The position numbers were made by a program, and so were the translations under genes. A stretch of 42,371 bases of DNA from NCBI GenBank assembly GCA_002709045.1, contig PAPJ01000064.1, forward strand, positions 1 to 42,371, in the 5' to 3' direction. Positions 1-8,230 of this stretch are shown piece by piece. How positions within the stretch are numbered: position 1 is the first letter of the stretch; every line of letters begins with the position of its first letter. Source of the stretch: Planctomycetaceae bacterium (lineage in GTDB: Bacteria > Planctomycetota > Planctomycetia > Pirellulales > Pirellulaceae). Below the pieces are notes generated by a model. It made no database searches. It was given only the letters and a program-made list of their open reading frames with translations, and was not told where the DNA came from.

Positions 1-2
1 CA

Positions 3-191
3 CTTTTATTGGAAACGTCTTTTCAGGCTCAGGTCTTGATTCCGATGGCAACCAGTCTTTGCTTTGGGCTGATTCTTGGAACAGTATTGATTCTGTACTT
101 AATTCCGACCTTCTATGTGCTGTATCACAAGTTGATAGGGACAATGAATTCAAAACAGATTCCGGAATTGCCTGTTCCGAAGACAATTTGA
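3..191 (+). CDS. RND-family efflux transporter permease, C-terminal end (partial)
   Basis: The reading frame is open from the first bases of the window, so this is the 3' end of a gene that starts outside it. The visible part reads LLLETSFQAQVLIPMATSL, followed by a hydrophobic segment ending in ILYLIPTFYVLYH. This matches the last transmembrane helix of AcrB/HAE1-type RND inner-membrane pumps, where an LLLETS.QAQ.LIPMA..L stretch precedes the final helix and an (L/I)IP.(F/L)Y motif. RND permeases are proton-driven exporters that work with a periplasmic adaptor and an outer-membrane channel; those partners are not in the window. The TTG at position 9 is an internal leucine codon, not a start. 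The gene ends 4 nt before the convergent BMC shell gene. Substrate cannot be told. Confidence 0.85.
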   Translation, partial: LLLETSFQAQVLIPMATSLCFGLILGTVLILYLIPTFYVLYHKLIGTMNSKQIPELPVPKTI

Positions 192-195
192 GTGC

Positions 196-822
196 TTAGG
201 GAAGCAGAGACAAAACTGACGTGCTGGGTCGTGCGATAACATAAGCTGCAATTAGATTTCCTAATTTGGAGACTTCAGCCTCCCCGGCGTCAACCGCCGC
301 TTTGACAGCTGCCACATCACCTTTAATGATGACGGTTACATAACCGCCACCAAGTTTTTCTTTACCGACCACTTCCACGTTTGCAGCTTTACAAGCCTGA
401 TCAATGGCATTGAAGACTGCAGTGAACCCCTGAGTTTCAATGAATCCTAGTGCATCCAAATTATCTGTAGTCATTTCCTCTTCCTCTTGATTGATCTCAT
501 CCGTAACAGGATGGTGCACAACATTTTGTTCTAGTAGTCCGTTGTATTCTTCAGGCCCATTGATTACGGGCTGAATTTGATGTTCCGGGTTCGCCAGTAT
601 CTTAACTACAGGTTTTCCACCTAATTCGGTTGCTATTTGCTTACCCGCTTCGATGGCTGATTGCACCGCATCGATTTCACCTGAGATTTTAACCATGAAG
701 CCAAGGAAGTCGTTAACTTCCGATTGTAATGCTTCCACATGGGCTGTTTTACACATGACATCGAGAGCGATCATTGCCGGAGTGTAACCGGTTGTCTCCA
801 GAAAACCAATTGCCGCGTTCAT
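196..822 (-). CDS. Tandem-domain bacterial microcompartment (BMC) shell protein
   Basis: This 208-residue protein has two BMC domains in the canonical, non-permuted order. Domain 1 is about residues 4-88 (IGFLETTGYTPAMIALDVMC) and domain 2 about 117-208 (ALGFIETQGFTAVFNAIDQA, then KLGGGYVTVIIKGDVAAVKA). They are joined by a 28-residue linker ending in four glutamates. BMC-fold proteins tile into the hexagonal facets of protein organelles; tandem proteins form trimers that mimic hexamers. Domain 2 is close to PduA/CcmK shell proteins and keeps a glycine-rich pore loop (KLGGG, about 156-160). Domain 1 is diverged and has NDFLG at that place, so the two pore contributions differ. The gene starts 6 nt after the stop of the fused dehydrogenase/KAS III gene on the same strand, which suggests translational coupling. 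No vertex (BMC-P) gene and no full BMC locus is nearby. The BMC call is firm; what the shell would enclose is inference. Confidence 0.92.
   Translation of the reverse strand: MNAAIGFLETTGYTPAMIALDVMCKTAHVEALQSEVNDFLGFMVKISGEIDAVQSAIEAGKQIATELGGKPVVKILANPEHQIQPVINGPEEYNGLLEQNVVHHPVTDEINQEEEEMTTDNLDALGFIETQGFTAVFNAIDQACKAANVEVVGKEKLGGGYVTVIIKGDVAAVKAAVDAGEAEVSKLGNLIAAYVIARPSTSVLSLLP
472..486 (-). promoter_or_regulatory. Possible internal ribosome binding site and start inside the BMC gene
   Basis: The codons for the four glutamates before residue Met117 read GAGGAAGAGGAA on the minus strand, directly followed by ATG (474-472). The upstream GAGG lies 8 nt from this ATG, good Shine-Dalgarno spacing, and is stronger than anything before the annotated start at 822. 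Initiation here would give a 92-residue protein that is exactly one complete BMC domain (domain 2). The purine run and the domain boundary are seen directly; use as a start site is inference. A plain acidic linker would also produce this sequence. Confidence 0.4.
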
Positions 823-828
823 AATTTA

Positions 829-3800
829 TCAGAGCGTCTTTATGATGCCTGCTCCGAAAGTAAATCCGCCGCCAAAAGCACAGAGTCCAATTTTTTGGTC
901 CTGTTCAGCAGCTGGCAGGACTTCGCTGAGACAGAGTGGAATGGTACTACTGGAAGTATTCCCGTGCTGAGCAATATTTGAGAACACAGTAGGCGAGATG
1001 CGATGTTGAATCGCATCGATGATGCGTTGGTTCGCCTGATGGGGAACCACTAGATCTAATTCTTCAATCTGCAGCTCGTCCTGCGTGCAAACACGATTAA
1101 GGCTGCTCATCATACAACGGACGGCTTCCTGAAAGACGCGTCGCCCCTTCATCTGGATAAATCCGCTATTTCGTAGTGGAACAGATAGGGTAGTGCCATC
1201 CTCACCTTTGGCCGACAATGCCGGACGATGTAACTTCGCAGCGGATTTCTCGAAATGGCTTTCGCCGTATAGAACCGTCGCAGTGGCTGCATCGCCGAAC
1301 AAGATAGAAGTGTCGAAATCGTCCAGATCCAATAATGGTGAAAGAACCTCTGCTGTCGTAATCAGCACTCGGCCATTCGGAGTACTTTGCAGAAAATCAT
1401 ATCCCGACTGCAGAGCATACAGGTATCCACTACAGGCCGCGCTAATATCATAGGCCTGAATCATTGTTTCCTTGCCGGTTGAGAGCCCATTAAGAATACG
1501 GCAGGCCATTGATGGAGTCATCGACATGGGGCTGGTTGTTGAGCAAATCAATAGATCAATATCGTCAATCAGCAGGCCTTCCTGTTCCAGAACCTTTTGA
1601 CATGATCCGACCGCCATACTGATGGCATCTTCGTTTTGATCCACCCAATAACGCTGGCGAATTCCTGTACGGCGAATAATATCCTCATTGGTCATCTCAG
1701 TGTTTTCGCCAAGTAGGAATTCATTGGTGATCAGTTTACTTCCTTGGTTGTACTGGACTTGTGACAGTCCCACTTCAAAGGCACGACGTTTAGGAAGTGA
1801 ATGAGTAAGGACAATGGTGTTTTCCGATTTTCGCCGAGTCAGGATTGGTCTGCCGTGTTGTTCCTGAGTAATTGGTTTGGGCCGAATACTGGCATCGGTA
1901 GAGAGCTTCAACATTGCAGCTCCTACTTTGACGGTTTCGCCAACTTGACAGAGGATTTCACTGACGACGCCATCGACCGGACTGGTTATCTCAAAGACGC
2001 TCTTTGTGGCCTCCACCGTGGCAACAGGATCTCCGCATTCGATTTCTTCGCCAGGTTGGATAAGGATTTCGATAACTTCTACCGATTCGTCTGCCGGTCC
2101 GGAACCGATGGCTTCGATATATTCAACACCGGCTTCTTTCACAGGAATTTCTTCCCAGTCTAAATCGAGATTGAGTAATTCGGCAGCCACAGCTAATGTG
2201 CGTTTGAATCCCGGCAGTACTTCCGTTTGATTTTCGAAGTTGCAGGGGATAAATGTATCAGGTCGTGTAACTCGTCGAACAGCAACCGGCACCTTTGCAT
2301 TTTCAGCAACCGTGGCCACGATTTCCGAGCCTAATCCACAGGTCTGATTGTCTTCATGAACTACAATCAGACGGGCTGTCTTTTCAGCAGACGACAGGAT
2401 CAGTTGTTGGTCCCAGGGAGTCAGGCAGCGAAGGTCGATAACATCGGATTCGATGCCGACTTGTTCCAAGGCATCCGCAGTTTTTTCACAGACTGAAACA
2501 GTATTACCCCAGCCAACAATGGTAATGTCTCTTCCTGAACGTTTTTTATGACCAACTCCCAGAGGGACAAATTGATCGTGTACATTCTCTGAAGTCGATT
2601 GTTTTGAGTCATTGAGGAGTGTTTTTGGATAGAAAAATATCGTAGGACGTTCCGACTTGAATGCTGCATTGAGTAACCCTGCTGCATCATGGGCGGACGA
2701 TGGCATGACCACATCGACTCCCGGACAGTGAGCCATGACAGATTCATGAGTTTGAGCATGATAAGGGCCGAGGCCGGGGCGATAGCCGCCACAGGCAATC
2801 ATCACAATGACAGGAACGGAAGTCTGTCCGTCTGTACGCCAGTGAATGGTCGCCAGTTCGTTGACGATTTGATTGTAGGCCGTGGGCATGAAGTCAGCGA
2901 ATTGGATGAATGCAACAGGACGCTGGCCAACCATGGCTCGTCCGATCGCTGCTCCCACAATCGTTGACTCACTCAACGGAGAATTCATTACCCGACCAGG
3001 GAAACGAGTGCTTAATCCTTTGGTAACTCCGAAGACGTCGCCTTTGGGATCTTCAATATCCTCGCCATAAAGTGTTACACGTGAATCATCGAGAAGATGA
3101 TTTGTGAGAACTTCCCGCAGAGCTTCTTTCATGTTGATTTGCGGGAGGTCATCCGAGCCAAACTTTTCTTTGGACGGATGCGTCACTTCAACAGGATGTT
3201 GTCGGGATGCATCCAGAGATGCTAATGGTGTTTTTGCATCGAGGGCCTCCTGTTCCGCAGCTGCCAGCTGGTCATCCACCTGAGACTGAATAATATTCAA
3301 TTCCGACTCGGTCAATCCCATCGACAGTAATTGCTGTTTTGCTGAGCGAATTGGATCCCCATTGAGTTGTGCTTCGTCGATATCATCTTGATTGCGGTAG
3401 ACGGTTTGATCATCGGCATTGGTATGACTGGTCAGTCTTTCCACCTCAAAGACAATCAGTGCCGGTTTGCTGGTGGCCCGGATTTCAGCCACAATTTCGC
3501 CAACATACCGGTTAGCCGTTACTACATCAGTTCCGTTGATGTAGTGAATCGGCATGCCAAAGAAATCGGTAGCCTGTTTTCCGTCCGGTAGTGAATAGAA
3601 TGTTTTGCCTTGAGTTGTCGTCGAAATAGCCCATTTGTTGTCCTGCACCATAAATAGCACTGGTAGACTGGACCGAACCGCTTCACCGACTGCCTCCAGC
3701 CATTCTCCTTGCTGGGTGGTTCCGTCACCCACGCCACAGTAAACCAGCGGAGTATTTTCCACTTCTTTAATGGCTGCAGCAGCACCAACAGCCTGTAATG

Positions 3801-4146
3801 CATTGTTTCCGGTCGGCGTGACCATGCTTAGTATGTGCAGTTCAGGGTCATTGAAAAACGCACTCATGCGCCTTCCGCTGCCAGGTGAAAATTCGTTGCA
3901 GAGCAACGTATCGAAAAATGTTCTGGGAGATAATCCCCGGGCGACAAGGAGAGCACGGTCGCGGTAATGGCAATGCAGCCAGTCTTCAGTGGTCAGATGA
4001 TTAGCCAGAACAGCGGTGCCTTCATGGCCTCCACCAGAGAGGTGGAAAAAGGCTTCCCCTCGACTGGTGAGCTCCTGCTCAATACGATCAATTCCGCGCG
4101 CTAACAGCATATTGCGATAGAGCGTCAGCAGCTGATCACGATCCAT
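829..4146 (-). CDS. Fused 2-oxoacid dehydrogenase E1 alpha/E1 beta - lipoyl domain - ketoacyl-ACP synthase III
   Basis: A protein of 1105 residues with four modules. Residues ~1-320 are E1 alpha of the branched-chain 2-oxoacid/pyruvate dehydrogenase type, with the thiamine-diphosphate motif GDG at ~140-142 and its Asn ~30 residues later. Residues ~338-660 are E1 beta (Pyr and transketolase C-terminal domains). Residues ~675-750 are a lipoyl domain with the lysine in EATKSVFE (~715). Residues ~790-1105 are a KAS III (FabH-like) with Cys ~905 in DISAACSGYL, His ~1036 in VPHQAN, Asn ~1063 in QHGNTSS and the C-terminal GGGFTFGAG. Expected chemistry is decarboxylation of a 2-oxoacid, reductive acylation of lipoate and condensation of the acyl group with malonyl-ACP, as in priming of branched fatty acids. 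No E2 catalytic domain is present and no E2 or E3 gene is in the window. The ATG at 4146 is preferred over the TTG one codon upstream. The BMC shell gene follows after 6 nt. Module calls are firm; the combined reaction is inference. Confidence 0.9.
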   Translation of the reverse strand: MDRDQLLTLYRNMLLARGIDRIEQELTSRGEAFFHLSGGGHEGTAVLANHLTTEDWLHCHYRDRALLVARGLSPRTFFDTLLCNEFSPGSGRRMSAFFNDPELHILSMVTPTGNNALQAVGAAAAIKEVENTPLVYCGVGDGTTQQGEWLEAVGEAVRSSLPVLFMVQDNKWAISTTTQGKTFYSLPDGKQATDFFGMPIHYINGTDVVTANRYVGEIVAEIRATSKPALIVFEVERLTSHTNADDQTVYRNQDDIDEAQLNGDPIRSAKQQLLSMGLTESELNIIQSQVDDQLAAAEQEALDAKTPLASLDASRQHPVEVTHPSKEKFGSDDLPQINMKEALREVLTNHLLDDSRVTLYGEDIEDPKGDVFGVTKGLSTRFPGRVMNSPLSESTIVGAAIGRAMVGQRPVAFIQFADFMPTAYNQIVNELATIHWRTDGQTSVPVIVMIACGGYRPGLGPYHAQTHESVMAHCPGVDVVMPSSAHDAAGLLNAAFKSERPTIFFYPKTLLNDSKQSTSENVHDQFVPLGVGHKKRSGRDITIVGWGNTVSVCEKTADALEQVGIESDVIDLRCLTPWDQQLILSSAEKTARLIVVHEDNQTCGLGSEIVATVAENAKVPVAVRRVTRPDTFIPCNFENQTEVLPGFKRTLAVAAELLNLDLDWEEIPVKEAGVEYIEAIGSGPADESVEVIEILIQPGEEIECGDPVATVEATKSVFEITSPVDGVVSEILCQVGETVKVGAAMLKLSTDASIRPKPITQEQHGRPILTRRKSENTIVLTHSLPKRRAFEVGLSQVQYNQGSKLITNEFLLGENTEMTNEDIIRRTGIRQRYWVDQNEDAISMAVGSCQKVLEQEGLLIDDIDLLICSTTSPMSMTPSMACRILNGLSTGKETMIQAYDISAACSGYLYALQSGYDFLQSTPNGRVLITTAEVLSPLLDLDDFDTSILFGDAATATVLYGESHFEKSAAKLHRPALSAKGEDGTTLSVPLRNSGFIQMKGRRVFQEAVRCMMSSLNRVCTQDELQIEELDLVVPHQANQRIIDAIQHRISPTVFSNIAQHGNTSSSTIPLCLSEVLPAAEQDQKIGLCAFGGGFTFGAGIIKTL

Positions 4147-4318
4147 CAATAGCCACTTTATATGAAAAGCGAGGTAGCCGATTACCTTAACGGCAACCTA
4201 CTATTCCCCCCGAATTAACTTCTAACGCTATGATTCTAGCGAAAATGGCTATTTGCACGCACTACGAATTTGCCTGTTTTAACATCCCAAAATGGAAATG
4301 TAGGGAATTATTTTCGAC

Positions 4319-6691
4319 CTATTGATTGGCAATTTCTACGTCCAGAAGTCGTTTTCCTTCACGCAGAACGAAATCCGGGTCCATGAATGGTTCGTAATTG
4401 ACATCTTGCCAGCGGACCAGACCGTTTCCATCGATGATGAATGTTCCGTGTAGCGGTTGTTCTTCAAAGTCATCGTATGCACGATATTGTTTGAATACAC
4501 TTAGTTCCGGGTCATTAACAATCCGAAAGGAGATTTTTCCGTCAAAGTTATTAATTGACTGCTTCAGGCCTTCGTCATCATCGCTACTTACAGCGATTAC
4601 CTGGAATCCCGCCTCTTCAAAATCAGCAATTTTAGGGATGAATTTCTGAATTTGTTCCGTACAGGAAAGGCAACCTGCCCCCAGATAGAAAATCACGATC
4701 GTGGGTTTGTTATTAAATTCTTTGGCACTGATGAAACGCTTGTTACGGTGATCCCGTAATGTAAACTCTTCGGCAGGTGAAGGGCTCCATCGAAAAGGTC
4801 CTAAATCATCCAGATTAACCCGCTCGCCGACATCGTCCTGGATGACAGCTTCTTTTTTCCATTGCCCGTCACATCCCAGACTGGCGGCGAGTGCGGATAC
4901 CCGATCAAAGACTGGGGATTGGAGATCAATGGAACCGGAGATGTCTCGCAGAGAATCAAATGCTTCTTTTGCCCGATCCATCTTTTCAGATTCTACAAGC
5001 AGTTCAATCCAGTGACAGAGAGGCTGAACTTCATGTTCATGAGAATTGACATGATCCTGGCCGGTTTTGAGGGCACCATTCTTGTCTCCATTCGCCAGTT
5101 GAAGTTTGGCGAGAATCATGCGATCGATGGTTCCACCCTTTTTGAGTTGTGCTTCAGCTTCTTTTGTTTCATCTTTGACCAAATGCTGGTAACCAGTGAT
5201 TGCGGCCAGAGCTTGTTCGCATACGCGAACCTTTGCGTCCCAGGGTCGTCGGGCATCATTCTTGGCTTTATCGATTGCCTTCTTTTTATCAGCTTCTTTT
5301 TTCTTGTCGTCTTTATTTTGCTCGTCGGTTATTTTCTTCTCGGCAGCTTCTTCGGCTTTTGTGCGTTCAGTCTGGTTGTGAGCTAAAAGCTCGCTGAGCT
5401 TAACCTTGAGTTCATCAGCTTTATCGTTTTGTTCCAACATGACATAAGAAATGCCGACATATTTCCAATGTTTTACTTTCTCGGTTTCGTTTGTTGTTTC
5501 TTCCAGATAAGGAGTTTGACTGAGATCCACCATATCCTGCCAACGTTCGTACATGTACAAAGTTGTAAACAGTCGTGCTCTGCCGTAGTAAGAACTGCCT
5601 CGCCGGCTTAATGAATTGTATTTTGGATGTCGAGGGTTTTCCGTCATGTTCTTGGATAGATTGATGGCATCGTTGACACGGCCGATGTGTAGCATATTTC
5701 GGATGCACCATTCATTGTTGTGAGCATAGTTATGAATTTGGTCAGGCAAAAGGCGGTCACGCATCATGTGAGCATGATCGGTTCGGGCAGAAGCTTCTTG
5801 TTGCCAAACGGCATCTTCATATCGTTTGAGTCGTGAGAAGATGTGTCCGGGCATGTGCCACATATGAGCTATTCCAGGAGTGGTTTGACCACAAACACTT
5901 GCCGAAGTGACAGCCGTTGACGGATCTTTATAGTCCCACAAGTGGATTCGGTAGTGATGAGAAGGATGCTTAGGATTAATCGTAAAAATTTGTTGCAGAA
6001 TCGAATCAATCGCCACATGGCTAGTGATGGGAATATCACTGTAACGATTGCTCCACAGTTGCAATGCCAGAAATGCTTTCGACTCAGTATTTTTCGGATA
6101 TTTAATACAGATCTCTTCAAGTGCCTTGGTGTACTTTTCAGCGCGTTCTTTCTTCTTCCCCGGATCGGCATTTTGGTAGGCGGTTAATGCTTCAATGAAT
6201 CGCGACTCGATATCGGTGACACCTTCTTTTCGCTTCTGTGCTTCTTCCATGAAGAATTTCGACCGCTTGGAATTGTTGAAGTTAGCCATAGACATGCCCC
6301 AAAATGCCATTGCACAGTCGGGATCGATTTTGTTGACCTGACGAAAAGCACGCTCCGCTTCCAGATACCAAAAACCATGAAGTGCAGATACGCCCTGATT
6401 GAAAAACTTTTGTGCTTCTTCATTTTTGGTGGTGATAGGGAAATCGACATTCGCCATTCCGGGAATAAGGTAGGCCTGCTGACGTGGTCCTTCGTTGAAT
6501 GCCTCACCATGATACGAATGTCCGGCAAGCGGCCCCGCTGTGTTTTCTTCATTCTCGTCAGTGGCCTTAGCACCTTCCTGTGCGGGTCCATCATTTGGTT
6601 TCACATCTTGTTTATTATCCTGTCCCTGTACGAGGACCGGCTGGAATGCAAATAGGATCAAAGAGAGAATATTCAACAATTTAAATTTCAT
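4319..6691 (-). CDS. Exported TPR-repeat protein with C-terminal peroxiredoxin/redoxin domain
   Basis: A 790-residue protein with an N-terminal signal peptide (MKFKLLNILSLILFAF, cleavage near residue 23), so it acts outside the cytoplasm. Residues ~75-150 contain TPR-like helices (AQKFFNQGVSALHGFWYLEA, then AERAFRQVNKIDPDCAMAFW), and more helical repeat sequence follows. A highly charged Lys/Glu/Ala stretch around residues 430-490 is probably a coiled coil. The C-terminal ~150 residues are an AhpC/TSA-type thioredoxin fold (PTIVIFYLGAGCLSC) with a C-x2-C pair at 674 and 677, which could act as a peroxidatic or thiol-redox site. The final part (HGTFIIDGNGLVRW) matches the usual redoxin ending. 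Redoxins reduce peroxides or exchange thiols; the TPR part presumably binds a partner. The gene stands alone, separated by 172 bp from the dehydrogenase gene downstream. No Shine-Dalgarno site is visible. Substrate and partner are unknown. Confidence 0.8.
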   Translation of the reverse strand: MKFKLLNILSLILFAFQPVLVQGQDNKQDVKPNDGPAQEGAKATDENEENTAGPLAGHSYHGEAFNEGPRQQAYLIPGMANVDFPITTKNEEAQKFFNQGVSALHGFWYLEAERAFRQVNKIDPDCAMAFWGMSMANFNNSKRSKFFMEEAQKRKEGVTDIESRFIEALTAYQNADPGKKKERAEKYTKALEEICIKYPKNTESKAFLALQLWSNRYSDIPITSHVAIDSILQQIFTINPKHPSHHYRIHLWDYKDPSTAVTSASVCGQTTPGIAHMWHMPGHIFSRLKRYEDAVWQQEASARTDHAHMMRDRLLPDQIHNYAHNNEWCIRNMLHIGRVNDAINLSKNMTENPRHPKYNSLSRRGSSYYGRARLFTTLYMYERWQDMVDLSQTPYLEETTNETEKVKHWKYVGISYVMLEQNDKADELKVKLSELLAHNQTERTKAEEAAEKKITDEQNKDDKKKEADKKKAIDKAKNDARRPWDAKVRVCEQALAAITGYQHLVKDETKEAEAQLKKGGTIDRMILAKLQLANGDKNGALKTGQDHVNSHEHEVQPLCHWIELLVESEKMDRAKEAFDSLRDISGSIDLQSPVFDRVSALAASLGCDGQWKKEAVIQDDVGERVNLDDLGPFRWSPSPAEEFTLRDHRNKRFISAKEFNNKPTIVIFYLGAGCLSCTEQIQKFIPKIADFEEAGFQVIAVSSDDDEGLKQSINNFDGKISFRIVNDPELSVFKQYRAYDDFEEQPLHGTFIIDGNGLVRWQDVNYEPFMDPDFVLREGKRLLDVEIANQ

Positions 6692-6828
6692 AAGGAGAGT
6701 CTCGATAAGGAGAATCCTGGAAAGGATTGGGAATGTTTACAGTGATAATAGATATTTAACGTAATCTGATTCGATAAGATTCGCTATAACACCTTCCGGA
6801 AATGATAAATTAACAGCTTTTTTTTAGG

Positions 6829-7068
6829 CTAATCAATACTAACGGTTACCTGCTCGCCGTCAATTTCTATTTCATCGTCATTGTATAGCTTTCGCTTGCG
6901 AGCCGTGCAGACTTCCCCGTTAACTTTGATAAGGCCACCCTGAATTAATACTTTGGCGTGACCACCGCTTTGAACAAACTGCAGAATTTTGAGGAAGTGG
7001 TCCAGACGTACATACTGCTGTGTTTCAGCTGGATGTTCTGGAGAATTCGTGTGTCGAGTATCGGCCAT
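6829..7068 (-). CDS. Small S4-domain RNA-binding protein (YaaA/YbcJ-like)
   Basis: A 79-residue protein that is essentially one S4 domain: VRLDHFLKILQFVQSGGHAK, then VLIQGGLIKVNGE and an end with DDEIEIDGEQVTV. S4 domains bind structured RNA, usually rRNA or tRNA. Stand-alone proteins of this size belong to the YaaA/YbcJ group, whose role is thought to be in ribosome or RNA metabolism. The reading frame stays open to 7176, but those extra residues would overlap the 3' end of the upstream gene and do not resemble the family. The ATG at 7068 is therefore chosen, leaving a 13-nt gap after the EEP-family gene; the two are probably co-transcribed. A TTG at 7077 is an alternative. Confidence 0.8.
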   Translation of the reverse strand: MADTRHTNSPEHPAETQQYVRLDHFLKILQFVQSGGHAKVLIQGGLIKVNGEVCTARKRKLYNDDEIEIDGEQVTVSID

Positions 7069-7081
7069 GGTTTCCAATAAG

Positions 7082-8095
7082 TCACTTAATTTTGAAAGTG
7101 GCGATAACGGGGTAGTGATCACTGATATCCCGTTCACTTTCTTCGATCTGATAGAAAATATTGTAGTGATCTTCATCCTGCTTACCTCGTAAAACTAAAT
7201 CTTTACGACGCTCGATAGAATGAAACGAAAGATCAGATTGTTCACGGGAGTCTTTAAGTAGTTCAGGACTAACCAAAATATGATCAAACTGAGTGCCAAT
7301 CATATGAGTGGCACGTTCGGACTCTTTCAGTTTGGTATGCAAATCGATCAAATCGCCTACTTGATCACTTCCTTTTTTACCGCAAAGAACTGCCAGATCC
7401 TGATCCAGAGCATATTCATGGCATTCACACAGCGTGTTGATATCTCCGAGAACAATAATATTTTCCTGTTTTTTAATATGAGGCTGGATCCAGTAGTTGA
7501 TCAACCGGCACTGCCGCAGTCGGGGTTCTTCCCCACGCGTACCTGCTCGAAGATGCACGTTGCATAAGGTAATTTCATGTGTGTTGCCTTGGTGAGTCCA
7601 TTGAAAAGTGGCAAACAGATGTTTAGACAAATTGTAGTAGTGCTTACTTTCATACATCTCATCTGTCTGGTTTCGACGTTCTTTGTGAATAAGCCCGCTT
7701 TTATAGATCAAAGCCACATCTTGTTCGGTGTATGTATCGCGTCCCTGAATAAAAGCGACTTTATAGTTCTGGTCATGCCCGTCACGTAATTGTTTTGTTA
7801 GTTCCTGAACGACCTTTTCGTTTTCTATCTCCTGCAGGGCTAACACTGTAGGGTTGATGGCAGCAATCACTTTAGCCGTTTCCGTCACACGCCAGTCCCA
7901 GTCCTTTTGCGTGGGTGCAGAGAGTTTTTTTGCTAAAGCAGATTCGTTGTCAGACTGGTCGTGATCAAAGAACCATTCGATATTCCAAGTGCCTATGACA
8001 ATGTTTTCCGGAGCGGGGTCGGCGGCGGAAGCCGAGGGAGAGAATAATGCGAGCAGTAGAAAAATTACTGTCATCGCTGCGAAGTGATTTTTCAT
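7082..8095 (-). CDS. Exported endonuclease/exonuclease/phosphatase (EEP) family protein
   Basis: A 337-residue protein with a clear signal peptide (MKNHFAAMTVIFLLLALFSP, Ala-Ser-Ala-Ala cleavage region near residue 25), so a periplasmic or secreted enzyme. The mature part has the EEP (DNase I-like) motifs in order: WNIEW with the metal/substrate Asn, LALQEIEN with the metal-binding Glu, VLGDINT with the catalytic Asp/Asn pair, and SDHYPVIATF with the terminal Asp-His catalytic pair. Members cleave phosphodiesters in DNA, RNA, lipids or inositol phosphates by metal-dependent hydrolysis. The substrate here cannot be assigned; an extracellular nuclease for nutrient scavenging is one option. It is divergent from rffA across 135 bp and is followed by the S4 gene. 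Two cysteines sit in an insert after the GDINT motif (TLCECHEYA). Confidence 0.85.
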   Translation of the reverse strand: MKNHFAAMTVIFLLLALFSPSASAADPAPENIVIGTWNIEWFFDHDQSDNESALAKKLSAPTQKDWDWRVTETAKVIAAINPTVLALQEIENEKVVQELTKQLRDGHDQNYKVAFIQGRDTYTEQDVALIYKSGLIHKERRNQTDEMYESKHYYNLSKHLFATFQWTHQGNTHEITLCNVHLRAGTRGEEPRLRQCRLINYWIQPHIKKQENIIVLGDINTLCECHEYALDQDLAVLCGKKGSDQVGDLIDLHTKLKESERATHMIGTQFDHILVSPELLKDSREQSDLSFHSIERRKDLVLRGKQDEDHYNIFYQIEESERDISDHYPVIATFKIK

Positions 8096-8230
8096 GGTCT
8101 GGTTGATTCGTTAATCGAGTTGCATGATAAATAGAAGTGTAGGAAGACTTCCCAATTGTTAAGTTATTGTAGCTAACCACCGGAAGAGTTCCACAGATCA
8201 ATATCCCTGCTTTTTTGCAACTGATTTCAG

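Noticed and set aside
739..981. Plus-strand frame over the junction of the BMC and KAS III genes
   Set aside because: A shadow frame: both minus-strand genes there have clear domain matches.
4226..4241. Small hairpin CGCTA/TAGCG between the TPR-redoxin and the dehydrogenase genes
   Set aside because: Only 5 bp and without a T run on either strand, so not a terminator I can support.
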